From Diphasiastrum complanatum (lineage: Eukaryota > Streptophyta > Lycopodiopsida > Lycopodiales > Lycopodiaceae): a stretch of DNA of 60,000 nucleotides. The translations under genes and the position numbers were made by a program. The DNA is taken from assembly GCA_029204225.1 (NCBI GenBank), contig CM055098.1, positions 5,887,246 through 5,947,245 of the forward strand, written 5' to 3'. Positions 31,779-43,136 of the stretch are shown here, in pieces; the first letter of the stretch is position 1; the number at the start of each line of letters is the position of its first letter. Below the pieces are notes generated by a model. The model had not been told where the DNA came from and ran no database searches. It saw only the letters and a program-made list of their open reading frames with translations.

Positions 31779-32556
31779 AATAATGATAACCGTGCAAAAA
31801 ACTGTAAACCTCAAGAAGCCAAGACAACAACAACCATTTGTTACTATGACAAGAAAACATAGTGTTCCTAGATTAATAACGGACGCATAAAAATTGATTA
31901 ATTAACAACATTGCTTAGCAAAAGATTTATCAAGTTTAGGGTTATTGTTGCTCATTTAAAAACCATGATTGAAAATTGCACGAAAGCAACTTTATAACAA
32001 CAGAAATCAATATGGAACACGTACTAAAATAACAATAAATGCATCAGTGTGTTCCACAAACTACTATCAAACACATAAACATCTAAAAAACCCTAACGAC
32101 TTTGATGGAAGGCCTACGTAACAGAAGAAAGAACCTAATTGCAAGTGACATGAATAACAAAAAAACATATTGTAAATAATTAACTAGTATGCATTATAAT
32201 CATGTTACATGTGCAAATAACAAACATTATCATCAATTGAACATGCTAATCTTAATTGGACAAAGATGTTGGACACATTTCAATTGTGAAGTCATCTCAC
32301 TTACTGGGATTATACATAATGCTATATGCATTATCCACAGCCAATTACAAGATTGTCACAAAGGAAGCAAGGATAATTTAACAAATTTGTATTGAACTTT
32401 AAAAATGACCACAATATCATATAACTAACGAATCATGGACATTTGCTCAACAGTGCTCAAAGGAAATTCTTCAAAATTAATATCAAATAAAAGTAAAAAA
32501 CTTTTTCATTGTTCGCTATATCACATCACAGGTGTTCATTTTGAGCTTGCACTTTT
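31779..32556. other. Non-coding AT-rich stretch
   Basis: No supportable gene or repeat. Confidence 0.4.
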
Positions 32557-33613
32557 CTAGATAGTTTTATATTTAATTGCATGCCATTGCCCCAAAAGAT
32601 TAATGCACTGGTCCCAAGACAAATTTTCTGTATTTTTAGATTCAACTCTCCAAGTGTCGGGTCGTGTTTTTTTTAACCAATTCACACAGATTGCTTTTGT
32701 GGAAGTGTCAATGTTGCGTATAACCCCAGGATGTTTGGTACTTTCAGAGCGTTGCACCAATACAATATCATTCTCCTCAAACCAAGGATGGATACATGCT
32801 GGATAACCAAGCTCTAGCAGCCATTTGCAGACACTGAAAATCTCTGGTCTCATAAGCAACAATATGAGATCTATGAGAGAGGGGAATAAACTTGTGTAGC
32901 AATGATGTGATTGGCCTCACACAATCCCAGTTGTAAGGAAGGTGTGCCTTGTCCAAAATGCTCATTCCCGTTACAAAATCGATTTTTAAGCTTTCTTCAC
33001 CTCCCTCTTCTTGGATATGTTGTCGATAGTACTCGGTGCCAAAGAAGATCATAATCTCTCCATCGTGTTGCATGGAAAAAAAAGACTTTATTTGTGCTTT
33101 CCAATGTCCAACGCCAACATTCACATTTAGACCATCCATTCGAACAACAACATGTTGTCCTAGGGCATAAACATCACCATTAAGAAATATCTTTTTGTAA
33201 GCGGTGACCTGTTCGAAGAGGCCATTGCATTTACTTAAGTTCCAAAAATGTTTGGCATACTTCAATTCCTCTTCTGACGTTGGACGGTACCGTTTTTTTT
33301 TCTTGGTGATAGAAATCCCCTTGGTTTTAAGCAACTCTTTGCATGGTGTTCCACAATTATTTGCATTGCATTGCTTCCATAGATTCCTTACTTGTGACAT
33401 TGATGACACATCTAAGATACATTCGACTGCCACAGGCATGTTGGCAACGTTGTTAGATGTGTATCTAACAGTATAGTGGAATTTTCCTCGTGCATCTTGT
33501 CAAACATGGTTGTAATATGTGGTTGATGGAACCATCTGTTCACCAGATGGAGTGCGTCCACATTTGTAATTGCAACTGCACTTGACATAGGAGGGAGGTG
33601 CTCCACTATCCAT
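32557..33613 (-). pseudogene. Unrecognised Cys-rich gene, possibly transposon-derived
   Basis: The exon begins at ATG 33613, directly after a splice-acceptor-like TTTTTTTTGTAG, so it may be internal. In one frame it reads YVKCSCNYKCGRTPSGEQMV, STTYYNHV, TGA (33500-33502), QDARGKFHYTVRYTSNNVAN and on to 32777. CGA to TGA is the simplest explanation for the stop. Near 32850 the frame must shift to EIFSVCKWLLELGYPACIHP, WFEENDIVLVQ, which ends at 32557. Visible parts: an N-terminal CxCxxxC motif; a Lys-rich linker; a beta-rich block LNGDVYALGQHVVVRM, WKAQIKSFF, GEIMIFFGTEYYRQ that recalls a BAH-like chromatin module (inference); and a C-terminal beta-rich block. About 350 residues. The function is unknown. 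A domesticated or transposon-carried protein is possible. Confidence 0.5.
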
Positions 33614-33780
33614 CTACAAAAAAAATGTGAGAATCATGCACCTTATGAAGACGCAATTTTAATCCAATGTACATGTGTATTAATCAACATACAATAATGC
33701 GACTATAAAAAGTACATGGTCACTCGACTCCCATTGATTTAAAATTTCAAAAAAATTTATCAACGACAAAAGGGAATGGA

Positions 33781-33925
33781 TCAAGCAGCCATTGAAAGTG
33801 GTAAACTAGTCACGTTGGACATAAATGGACAGTAGCTAGCCAAGAGCTCTCTTTGGCAGACTCTTCTTCCAACTCCAAAGGGTGGCAACCTTAAATCCTT
33901 GGTTTTTGGATAGATTCCTCTCTGA
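33781..33925 (-). pseudogene. Cytochrome P450 haem-loop fragment
   Basis: The minus-strand frame reads TKDLRLPPFGVGRRVCQREL then LAS, ending at a stop. FGVGRRVC is the P450 haem-binding loop (FxxGxRxCxG), but the glycine after the cysteine is replaced (CQR). Nothing else of a P450 is nearby. The loop sequence differs from that of the gene at 17.5 kb, so it is another subfamily. Confidence 0.45.
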
Positions 33926-35530
33926 AAAGTAATGTTATAGTATATATAGGTTGAAATCAGACCAATATCTGTGTACAAGGCCAACCATCTTTTTGCACCA
34001 TCACAATTGTTTATACAATGGTTGTATCAACATTTCAGCTTATAATTTAGTATTATTATTGTTAATTGAAAGATTTTGAAGAAACTAAGTGCTTCTATCA
34101 TAGTATTAATATCTGCCTTCTTTTTGGTTTACGGTTTGGGGTTGACACATTTCAATGCTATTCGTATGGTTCAACGAGCTAGTTTTAGTCACACTTTCAA
34201 AAGGATCAACTTGTCTTTTCTACACTTCTACTTCCGCTTTGATCGGAGTATGCTTCAAACGTAAGCTTTACTGTTGGGGCCTGTGGTGATTGAGCATGTG
34301 CCACTTTAGGCAAAAAATAATCCTTGAGACTTGGTCCCATAATAATAAGAATTAGGCTGCAATATGTGATTTACTACTGTACCAGTCTTTTGGAAATACT
34401 CTTTGTCATTAAGAAGCTGTGGCTGGAGTAATTCTGAGTGGTTTTGGCTAGCTCTGGCAAGTCAGCCATGTCTTTCAAATGCATCAGTGGCCATATTGCA
34501 ATAGAGAAGTTCTTCTGGCTAGCAGCCTAGCTATATTTTTGTGACTGCTTACTATGTCTTAAATCGACTAATGTCAATGCAGACACTTGATTAAAGTTGC
34601 TGGACTTATGTTCTCTTGTCTTCTCATCAACTGCCCTTGTTGGTGAGTTGCACACCAAAGAGCTGCATGATTTGTTCATACTGCATTCACTAGTGATATA
34701 TTAGCGTTTTTCCAAAAGCTAATAGGTGGTACAATTAGAGACGTTTCTTTACCACATTCATGAAATACTGGGAAGAGATCAGACAACTACTTAAGGACTA
34801 TAGCATGAGGCTCATGAAGGTTGCAACAGAATTCACAGATTTAGATTATCTGATATGAGATTATAGCACAAGATATGTTCCCCTCTAATATTTTGGTCAT
34901 ATAGTTTGCCAGAATACTTTAGAGAGAAGATGCAACAAATCACCTAACTATGACATGAACATAGCTTTCTACATAACACTCTTTGTACAGTGACAGTTAC
35001 ACATATTTCACATGATCGCATTATGCATCTTAGACTTGCAATCAGCCATCCTTTAGACAAAACACTGTACCTACATAGATGATGAAGGTTAAAGGGTTGA
35101 AAATCAAACTATCTTCCAATTATATACAGGCCCCATTGCTTTCATCATGATAACCTTTTTTGTTACTTGGTTTAATTTGGAAGAAAAAAAGGCAATCAAG
35201 GTGAAATGTCAAGGCAAAGAAGGGCATCTGAAGGAAATACGCACAACATGATCGTAGTGATAGGTGATGGCCTAAAAAATGTATGCCAAGGGTGTCAATA
35301 CTTTAGAACTGACTGAAAGGAATTATGCAACAAGTCTCGTGACCTCCTGCATATTGATCTGATGTAGAGATGTTTAATGAGCATCAACTAGCAAATCAAA
35401 GATGACCCAATATACTAGTAGCTAGACTTCTAGAAATAGTAGTAAATTGACAAGAGTTACTTCTCTTAGGACCTAAAAGTCTTGAATAATCACAAAGCCC
35501 TGATGCATTACTCGAATCTTACATAAAGCT
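33926..35530. other. Non-coding, nothing recognised
   Basis: AT-rich and single-copy within the window. Short open frames (for example near 34076) lack an ATG and any recognisable domain. Confidence 0.4.
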
Positions 35531-36502
35531 TTGCTGCATTCAAAATTAGAGTTTGCGCTATTGTGTGAAGCTCTACATCAACCATCAAGCAACATCTTGG
35601 ATGAAAAGAAATCCAACAGGGACCTTATAGGCTTAGATCATGTCTCAAGTGAATTCTCACAAATTTTCCTACAAAGAATATCTCACCCAAACACCCCTGA
35701 ATTTAGCGTGTTCTCTATAGAAGAGAATGTCGCAAACGATTCTTCATCAGTCATATAAGTCGATGGTCCTGATGTGCAGATTGAAAATAAAAGCTGCAAG
35801 AGTAGCGCTTCTCAAATAGGACTTTCAAAGCATATCGAAGGCCTATCCCATCAATTCGACCTTGAGAAATGGCACAAGAGTTGTGAGAAAGTTGCTTTTA
35901 ATGAAAAGGGTCGAGTGAGGCTTGCTACACAACTAAAGACAGAGCTGTCAGCAATGGTCATTTAGCTACCTGCAAATCAAGACAGTTGGCTTGGGAAATG
36001 ATGCTGATATAAGATTCAGATTGGGTTGGGATGTAAAGAGGCCAGGTTCAATTAGCTCAGGCATAAAAACTCTTTTCCAGAGCCATGCTAATTTCTGCTT
36101 AGAAACACTCTTCGGAGAAAATATTTGAGAGTCGTTATCCAACGAAGGTGTGGATATCCATTCCAACTCAGCTGAGCTTGAATTTGAGAAAGGTCATGAA
36201 GAGAAACTTTTGTTAAGCACTGAAGGTAGTTTGGAGGTAAAGCTAATGTCCGAAGGTTTATGAATTCAAATGATGAGCATGTAACTATAATTTTACCAAG
36301 TGAACACGGTTGCCCTACGACAGGATTAGAAGGCTCACAACCTTTGATTCCACGATGGAAGTCTGGTGGCAAATGTGATTGTGCAACTAGGACCTGGGTT
36401 GTGGTTTAATCATCCAAAAAATGAGCAGTCATGTGGATCTATAGAAGAAATCCTGAAACATAGATTGTTATCAAGCATACACAGGATCAGAATAGTGATG
36501 CA
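35531..36502 (+). pseudogene. Plant DUF3527-family gene remnant
   Basis: Protein-like plus-strand frames run through 35531-35965 (one TAA at 35756), then in other frames DADIRFRLGWDVKRPG and VDIHSNSAELEFEKGHEEKL, then VTIILPSEHGCPTTG and LIPRWKSGGKCDC at 36280-36380. In the next frame the sequence continues with a stop where tryptophan is expected, then DLGCGLII. Together this matches the signature RW-SGG-CDCGGWDLGC that I know from plant DUF3527 proteins, with W (TGG) changed to TAG and one frame change. The frame then reads LWFNHPKNEQSCGSIEEIL up to a donor-like CAG|GTAC at about 36503. DUF3527 function is poorly known. The gene is dead here. Confidence 0.5.
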
Positions 36503-36671
36503 GGTACTTCTTTTTGTCCTTTCACTATGAGCACATGCTATAGAACCTAGCTGAAAACTAAGCATTGGTTTTATTGGACTAGTTCAGAAGCCTATATATA
36601 GCTTGACAACATTGCCCATAACAACAAGCTATCTCTTGCAGGAATGCTTCCAACTCAGAGCTTAATGGACG
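36503..36671. other. Possible last intron of the DUF3527 remnant
   Basis: It runs from the donor-like GTACTT to TCTCTTGCAG at about 36641. The supposed last exon soon meets the composite repeat (36672), so the gene end is lost or replaced. Confidence 0.3.
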
Positions 36672-37723
36672 ATTGACTGGCTTCGAAAGAAAGCAAACAT
36701 CAATAAAATTTAAATAATGCACTTACTCTGATGCGCAGTACTCTCCACACAGTAAAAAAAGCAGATGTCTCCTGCACACAAATGTCGATGAAGAACATAC
36801 GCATGATGCGCATTGTGACAATCACTGATCCAGCACAAAAAGAAGTCTCCGCATGCACAAATGTGGATGTGGATGGAGAACGGCTCGCACGATCACTCCC
36901 AGCAGCATGCACACCCCAGTAGACAAGCGTTCAAGGACAAAGAAGCAAGAGCATGTGATGAACAGAGCATGTGATGAAAGAGAGGAAGACGAAGTTGGAG
37001 AACAGAACGAAGAGCGAAGTTAGCGCAAAATTTTTTTGGTCCTAATTAATGTAGCCGTCATGCCAGTCGTTCAAGTTTGATGGGTTGTTATTTGTCATTT
37101 TTTTTTGTAGGGGGGAAGGCCCTGCCCGAGGGCCTTCCGTGCTGAGAGGGCCATTGCCCGAGGGCGGGAGCCCAAGGGCATGGCCCGAACTGCACGGGAA
37201 GCCTTGAGGGCCAGGGCCTTCCCCTGCGTAATGCTCAGTGCATATTCTTGCAGAATGCACTAGTATTCCAGCTATGAGATTGATCATTCCCGCAGAACAT
37301 GCTACAAATCCAACTGTCACAACGCATTCTGCAGATCTTGTCATTACCAAATCTTTGTCTAAAAATTTTGTGGGAGGAGATGCTTCCAAAATACAAACGA
37401 ACACCAAACACTGAGCATTACGAAAGCTTAATTTCATTATTAGATATTCATAAATGTACAAAAAATAGACATCGGTTTCTATGTCCGAAAACTACTGTAA
37501 CTTACAGAATTGTTAGAAGCCCAAAAAGTAGACACTCTAGCATACCACACAAGGTAGCAGTTGAGAAACAACTTTAAGTATAATGTAAAAAGTACATAGC
37601 TAGCCGAATACAAGCCGTGGCAGACAAAGAGGGGGCTTCCCCCTCAAAAACTTGAAGATTCCTGGTTGTCCAAATCCTTCACAAGACCTTCAAGAATCAT
37701 CTGTTGCTTCTAACCATAGTTCT
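36672..37723. repeat. Left flank of the composite repeat, copy B
   Basis: It matches 1-1051 with only scattered differences by eye. Left of 36672 lies the DUF3527 remnant; the equivalent left side of copy A is outside the window, so the true repeat boundary is unknown. It holds the foldback at 37110-37225. Confidence 0.85.
37110..37225. other. GC-rich foldback (hairpin), copy B
   Basis: The same structure as at 438-553, with GGGGAAGGCCCTG and CAGGGCCTTCCCC arms. A single base change (GAAGCC for GAAGGC) lies in the inner arm. Confidence 0.75.
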
Positions 37724-37865
37724 TGTTGGGGGTATTCCCAACAAAGTGTAAATAAATAAAATCATCCAATAAAATGTGTTGCAAGGGCATGGCATCCTGC
37801 GCGCGTAAGCCCATGGCCCAATGAGCACGCAAGTAAAGTTGTAAATAAAATAAACTTGACTTGGG
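37724..37865 (+). repeat. LTR-like fragment (gypsy-associated), copy B
   Basis: It begins TGTTGGGGGTATTCCCAACA and ends at ACTTGGG (37865), where it joins copia RNase H sequence equivalent to 2329. Compared with copy A, 1135 bases (1194-2328) are missing: the LTR remainder, the whole copia 3' LTR, the PPT and the RNase H end. No clear microhomology is present at the join. Confidence 0.6.
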
Positions 37866-37866
37866 G

Positions 37867-39025
37867 TAGATCCTCTTCCAAGATTATCTTTAGTTCCACT
37901 AGTAACCTCTTGATCCAAAGCACTTTCTTTGTTGTTGTAGTGAGTGCCTTGTACTCAGCTTTGCATGATGAGAGTGATACAATATCTTGCTTTTCGAAAA
38001 GCCAAGATATCAAGTTTCCTCCAAGATATATGACATAAGCACTTGTAGATTTTCGATCTGCTCTTTCACTTGCAAAATTCGAGTCAGAATAACCAATAAT
38101 AGAAAGATTTTCACTTTTATACAATAAACCAAAATAAAAAATTGAAGATATATATCTAAGCACTCTCTTGGCCATTTTCCAATGATAGATAGTAGTATTT
38201 TGCATAGCTTTGCTCAAGTTATGAAGACTAAAGCTTATGTCAGGTCTAGTTATTGTGAGCCAAATTAAGGAGCCTATAAGACTTCTAAAAAATGTGATGT
38301 CCACGAAGGATCTTTCATCACCTTTGTTAGAATCCTTTACATTTTGCTCCATAGGTGTTTCTATACTCTTACAATTCAACATATTGAACTTCTTTAACAT
38401 TGAAAGAGCATACTTGGATTGACATACAAAGGCTTTATCTTTAAGAAGTCAATTTCTAATCCTAGAATATAGTGAATTTTTCCAAGATCTTGCATCTTGA
38501 ACTCTTTTCCAAGTGCAATCTTGGTTTCCTCAACTATCTTGATACTACTTCCTATCAGAATGATATCATCAACATAAATAAGAAGAATGACAATATCTTT
38601 ATAAAAAAACTTGACATATAAGAAAGGATCATAGTTACTAAGATTAAATCCTAGTAACTCAAGAAAGGTGTTAATTCAAGAATACCATGACCTTGGAGCT
38701 TGCTTCAGTCCATATAAACTTTTGAAGAGCACGCAAACTTTTTCTTTATCATGGATGAACCCAATAGGCTGATCCATATAAATCTCTTTTTCTAGATACC
38801 CATTTAGAAATGCATTAGAGACATCTAGTTGAAGAACTTGCCAATTGAAAAAACAAGCAAGAGAAATTATGATTCTAATTGATACCATCTTTGCAACTAA
38901 GGCAAAGGTCTCCTCGTAATCAAGTCCATAAACTTGAGCAAAACCTTTAGCACAAAGCCTAGCCTTGTACTTGTTGATTGTGCCATCTTGATTATACTTG
39001 AATTTTGAGATGGAGAATAAGCACA
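37867..39025 (-). pseudogene. Copia RT / RNase H, decayed (copy B)
   Basis: The counterpart of 2329-3487, with [25 protein letters not shown] and KQDIVSLSSCKAEYKALT. The RNase H end is removed by the 1.1 kb deletion, so the frame runs into LTR-like sequence. Stops near 38430 and 38675 correspond to those in copy A. Confidence 0.85.
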
Positions 39026-40287
39026 AGAAAACTCTCTCTTTATTCCTTCACCTTCACAGTACTCATGAAACTTGTTGGAGATGTATTCACCTCCTCCATC
39101 ACATCTCAAAGCTTTAACTTTTAAAGAAAACTGTTTCTCAACATAATTATGCTTTGAAGATTAGGAAGTGATCAAAAACCATTTCCTTTGAAGAAAGTAG
39201 ATACATCCAGGTATATCTACTAAAGTCATCAATAAAGGTGACAAAACATGTTGCACCACCAATACTTTTAGAAGAGGAAAAATGTACATCTGAGTGTATA
39301 AGCTCCAAAGGATGAGTAGTCTTTATAAAAGACTTATAATATGGCTTTCTGTGTGACTTTGCAATGGCACAAGCCCCACAAGGCTTGAAATCTTTAGAAA
39401 GAGATTTTGGAAGACCAATAGCCTTCATCTTCTTAACCATAGAAGACATAGATTTAAAGTTAGGATGACCCAACCTTCTATGCCACAGCTCCTCCTTAGA
39501 CAACAAAGCAATTTCACAAAGGTTTGCATTCTCACAAGAATTCAACTTAAAAATTTCACCACATCTAGTTCCATCAGCAAGGATCTCATCTTTTCTCTTG
39601 ATAAAACAAGTATTGGAGTTGAAATTTACATCACAACCATTATCAAGCAACTTTCCCACACTAATTAAGTTCTTTGTGAGTTTTGGAATGAAAAGAACAT
39701 TAGAAAGTGCAAGAACTTTTGAAGAAGCAAGTTTCAATGGAATGTTGCCAATTCCTTCTATTGGGCACTCATGATCATTAGCAGTATAAATAGATCTCTT
39801 GAGTCCTTTGAAAGGTAAGATTGAGTCAAATGACTCTTTTGAACACCACATATGTGAAGAGGCTCCACTGTCTATGTACCAAGATCCATCTTTTTTGAAA
39901 GGTGATGAAGAAAAACTGGACACCATAAGTGATCCTTCTCCATCACTTGCAACAGAATCTTCTTCAATTTCTTTGGAGAGATTAGCTTGCTTGAGTTGGT
40001 TTTTCTTCTTGAAGCAATTAGAGGCATAGTGCCCCTTCTTGCGACATGAGAAACACTTCACTTTCTTCTTCTTGGTCTTTGAGTTAGAAGGATGAGATGT
40101 ATCATCCTCTTCACCATCTTTGTCTCGATCTTTGGCTTTGCCTTTGTTGGATGCTTGAGAGAATTGGTTCTTACTCCTTCCTTTCTGCTTACTCTCTTCA
40201 CTTCTTTGAAAACTTTGGAAAATCTTATTCCTAAGAGTGAGTATTCTAGAAGTATTTTTTGCTTCATAGATGGTCTTTTCCAGTGAA
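39026..40287 (-). pseudogene. Copia gag C-part, protease, integrase core (copy B)
   Basis: The counterpart of 3488-4745. The zinc knuckle (CFSCRKKGHYASNC), protease site WYIDSGASSHM, LWHRRLGHPNF and integrase core are all readable in one frame to KA at 39147. The integrase is truncated at the same place as in copy A (CAYSPSQN). The gag N-terminus is missing. Confidence 0.85.
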
Positions 40288-40290
40288 AAA

Positions 40291-40904
40291 AAGATGGAAA
40301 AGTATCAGTGAACCATCGCAGACAGCAAAATTTTTAGTTCCAGTAGTCAAGAACTCTCGCAGAGGATTTTGAAGTTCCATCTTTGTGAGACCAGAACACA
40401 GAAGAGCTTGTGAGAGTTAGTTTGATTCCAATGATCAAAAAATTGGATTTAAGTGCAAAAAAATCACTAAAACGTGAAGATCCAGCAAATCCTTCCAGTA
40501 AAAACTCTCGCAGACCCTCTCAATCGATTCAGAATGTCAATTTACATCAGTGATGAAGTCTGCGAGTGTTAGTGTGAAGATTTGGTGAAGATCAAGCCAA
40601 AAAAGTGGTTTGGAACCCTCGCAGATAGTGATATTTTCACTTCTTGCGAGAGTTAACTCTTGTAGAGAATTCTATAGTGAGATCTGACCCAGATCTAGCT
40701 ACTATGAGCCTTGCGAGAGTTACTTCCCAGAGATCTGAAAGATATCAAGTTTTTTACCTACAAAAATAGCTAAAGAACCCTTGCATAGCCAACCCTCGCA
40801 CTCGCAGACTAGATCAGTGGAAAGATCTACATCAGATCTAGCCATTGTCAAAATCTCAGGTCAATCAATGCAAGGAGTAAAAAGTTATCAAGGAAAAACC
40901 ATCG
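40291..40904. repeat. Motif-rich zone, copy B
   Basis: The counterpart of 4746-5371, with the same CTCGCAGA and TGCGAGAG words. Some are better preserved here (TTGCGAGAGTTAACTC, CCCTCGCACTCGCAGA). It ends at CCATCG, after which copy B continues into integrase while copy A continues into gag. Confidence 0.6.
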
Positions 40905-42094
40905 ATCTTAAAGGCTAGACCTTATCAGCTGATTGTCGGCCAGTTGTATCGAAGAGGTCCAGATGGAATTCTTCGGTGGTGTGTTCTTCCTCGTGAGGCC
41001 ACCCAGATCATTTCGCTTTCACATGAATGCATGGATGGGGGTCATTTTGCATATGACATTACAGTTTGCAAGATCCTGCAATCAGGATGTTGGTGGCCAA
41101 CGATTCATAAGGATACGGAGGAATACTTGAAAAAGTGCAATGTGTGCCAAAGGGCCTCGATACCAACGAGATTGAATTACGACTTACTACACCCAGTCTT
41201 AGTCCAAGCACCACTCAAAAGTGAGGATTGGATTACATCGGTCCAATTCACCCTGTAGCAAGGAGTTTCCAGGTTCGATACATAATCGTAGCCACAGACT
41301 ACCTCACCAAATGGGTCGAAGCCAAGGCAGTAAGAGTAGTTGATGCTAGGACCACTGAAAAATTCCTTTATGAAAATATCATTATATGTTTCGGATGCCC
41401 GATGGAACTAGTCAGCGATCACGAAAGCCATTTCATCAACGAGACCATCAAGGTCCTGCTGGAGGAATTCTTCGTGATCCAAAGAACCAGTACGTCTTAT
41501 TATCCTCGTGGTAATGGGCAAGCATAATCATCCAACAAGATCCTGTGTCGCGTGCTCACGAAAATAGTTGAAGCTAACAGATCGGATTGGGAACATAAGT
41601 TGCATGTTGCACTGTGGGCATTCAGGACAACATATAAAGAAAACACTGATTAAACACCCTTCCAATTGGTATATGGTCAGGATGCCGTAATGCCAGTAGA
41701 GTTTTTAGTTCCTTCATTAGGGATTGCCACCACGCAATGTCTTAATGAGTCCAAATCTCTACAACTACACCATGAAGCTCTGCATAAACTCTGTGAAACA
41801 CGCTTACTAGTTGTGCACGCACTGACAGCTGAAAAGGAAAGACGCAAGGCATGGCATGATCGCAAGTTACTAAAGAAGGATCTTCGCTCCAGAAATATGG
41901 TCCTGATGTATAAGACCAAGGCGATCAAGGAAAAGTTAAAATTCACAGGCGAAGGTCCTTATAGGATCAAGAAAATTCTTAATCATGGAGTTGTGAATTT
42001 GGAAAAGCTAGATGGGATATCATTCGATACACCCATCAACGGTAGCTGGTTGCACAAATATTGGCCACACAGTAAGATAGATCCAGATTGGTGA
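40905..42094 (+). pseudogene. Ty3-gypsy integrase (third element), catalytic Glu is a stop
   Basis: It starts just before the zinc domain (LIVGQLYRRGPDGILRWCVL). The HHCC is readable (SHECMDGGHFAYD, CWWPTIHKDTEEY, CNVCQRAS). The core shows DYIGPI, VATDYLTKWVEAKAV and VSDHESHF. At YYPRGNGQA the next codon, the catalytic glutamate of the DDE triad, is TAA (41525-41527). A further stop lies at 41652. From 41666 the tail is open (VYGQDAVMPVEFLVPSLG; GEGPYRIKKILNHGVV) to TGA at 42092. gag, protease, RT and RNase H are deleted upstream. Confidence 0.85.
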
Positions 42095-43136
42095 TGGCAC
42101 GTTACGAAAAGCTATTCTACTATTCCATCACTACTAGATCTAAGAAGGTCAAGCCGAATCAAGCTAGATCCATCAGGATTCAGCCAGATCTGGCAAGATC
42201 GAGAAAATCCATCAGAATCCAAGAAGGATCCAGATCTAGATAGGATCAAGAAGGAAACAGATCATCAGACTGACTGATGGATCTACTACCAAGTATCCAT
42301 CAAAATTTCCAGAGAATCACCAACAGTCAGATCAAGCATGGATGAAGCTGATTACCAGTTTACAAAAGTTAAAAATCAGAACATCTCAAGATCTCATCTA
42401 AAAACACTCTGAAAGATCATTTTTTTATGATTTTTTGAGATCCCTTGAGAGGTAGCTCTTGAAACTTGGATAGCCACCAGATCTAACCCAAATGCATCCA
42501 TGAAAATCTCTGCGAGAGTTCTTGATGGAGGAATCATCATTTTTTAGTGTATGCGAGAGTTTCCAGAAGCTGAATTTTCAAAACCCTCGTAGAGCCTCAA
42601 GATCATCTTACCAACCCTCGCAAGGTGCCTAAATGGAATCAGAGCAGTGAAATTAGCTTGTTTACATGGTTTGATCTTGAAAATCCAATCAGAGGAACAA
42701 GTTGTGCGAGAGATCACTTCCTGCGAGAGTTGAACCCTCGCAGAAGTCAAATCACTTTCAGAACTCTCGCAGACTTCCCTGAGGTCTTAAATTTTGTGAA
42801 GAAGGTGCCTGCCAAAATTTGGGTGGAACTGAACAAGGGAAAGTGGATTTCATCTAATACGCACTCTAAATTCCTCTATATAAGGGCTGAATTCGAGTCA
42901 TTTGTCACCTTTGCTAGCGAAGCTTTGTTGAAATTTACACTAAAATTATCAAGTTCTCCGTTTGCGACCAAACTTCCTACCAGCTATCATCTAATCATAT
43001 TGAACACCATTCTGCGCTCTGAACTACACTTCTTGTCATCCAACACTCGTTATTCACAATTTTCTGTCGCTTCCACACCCTTTTTCATTTTCCACCATTT
43101 TTCCTATTTTTTTGACCTCTAATCATCACTGCTAAC
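42095..43136. repeat. Spacer between gypsy integrase and ORF3 (CTCGCAGA / TGCGAGAGTT)
   Basis: The first third (42100-42420) is purine-rich with many AGATC and AAGATC words. From 42505 to 42780 come TCGC-core words in both orientations: CTGCGAGAGTTC, ATGCGAGAGTTT, AACCCTCGTAGAG, AACCCTCGCAAGG, GTGCGAGAGATC, CTGCGAGAGTTG, AACCCTCGCAGAAG, AACTCTCGCAGAC. These are the same words as in 4746-5371. A pyrimidine-rich run precedes ORF3. TATATAAGG at 42877-42885 could serve as an internal TATA box (inference). Confidence 0.65.
42877..42885 (+). promoter_or_regulatory. Possible TATA box upstream of ORF3
   Basis: TATATAAGG lies about 250 bases before the ORF3 start codon. A similar CTATAAAAG lies at about 7241-7249 in the other element, about 140 bases before its ORF3. 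The paired occurrence suggests a separate ORF3 transcript. That is inference. Confidence 0.3.

Larger units (their letters stand above)
37867..40290 (-). mobile_element. Ty1-copia retrotransposon remnant B
   Basis: The duplicate of remnant A without its 3' LTR. It has the same internal integrase-RT deletion (at about 39026), the same truncated gag and the same neighbours. It differs from A by scattered substitutions. Confidence 0.85.

Noticed and set aside
33500-33502. TGA in the unrecognised gene as selenocysteine
   Set aside because: Land plants lack selenocysteine insertion machinery. A CGA to TGA transition is simpler, and the gene has another frameshift.
34076-34264. 62-codon frame with a hydrophobic, signal-peptide-like start
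   Set aside because: It begins at TTG, not ATG, has no homology I recognise, and lies in AT-rich DNA where such runs are common.
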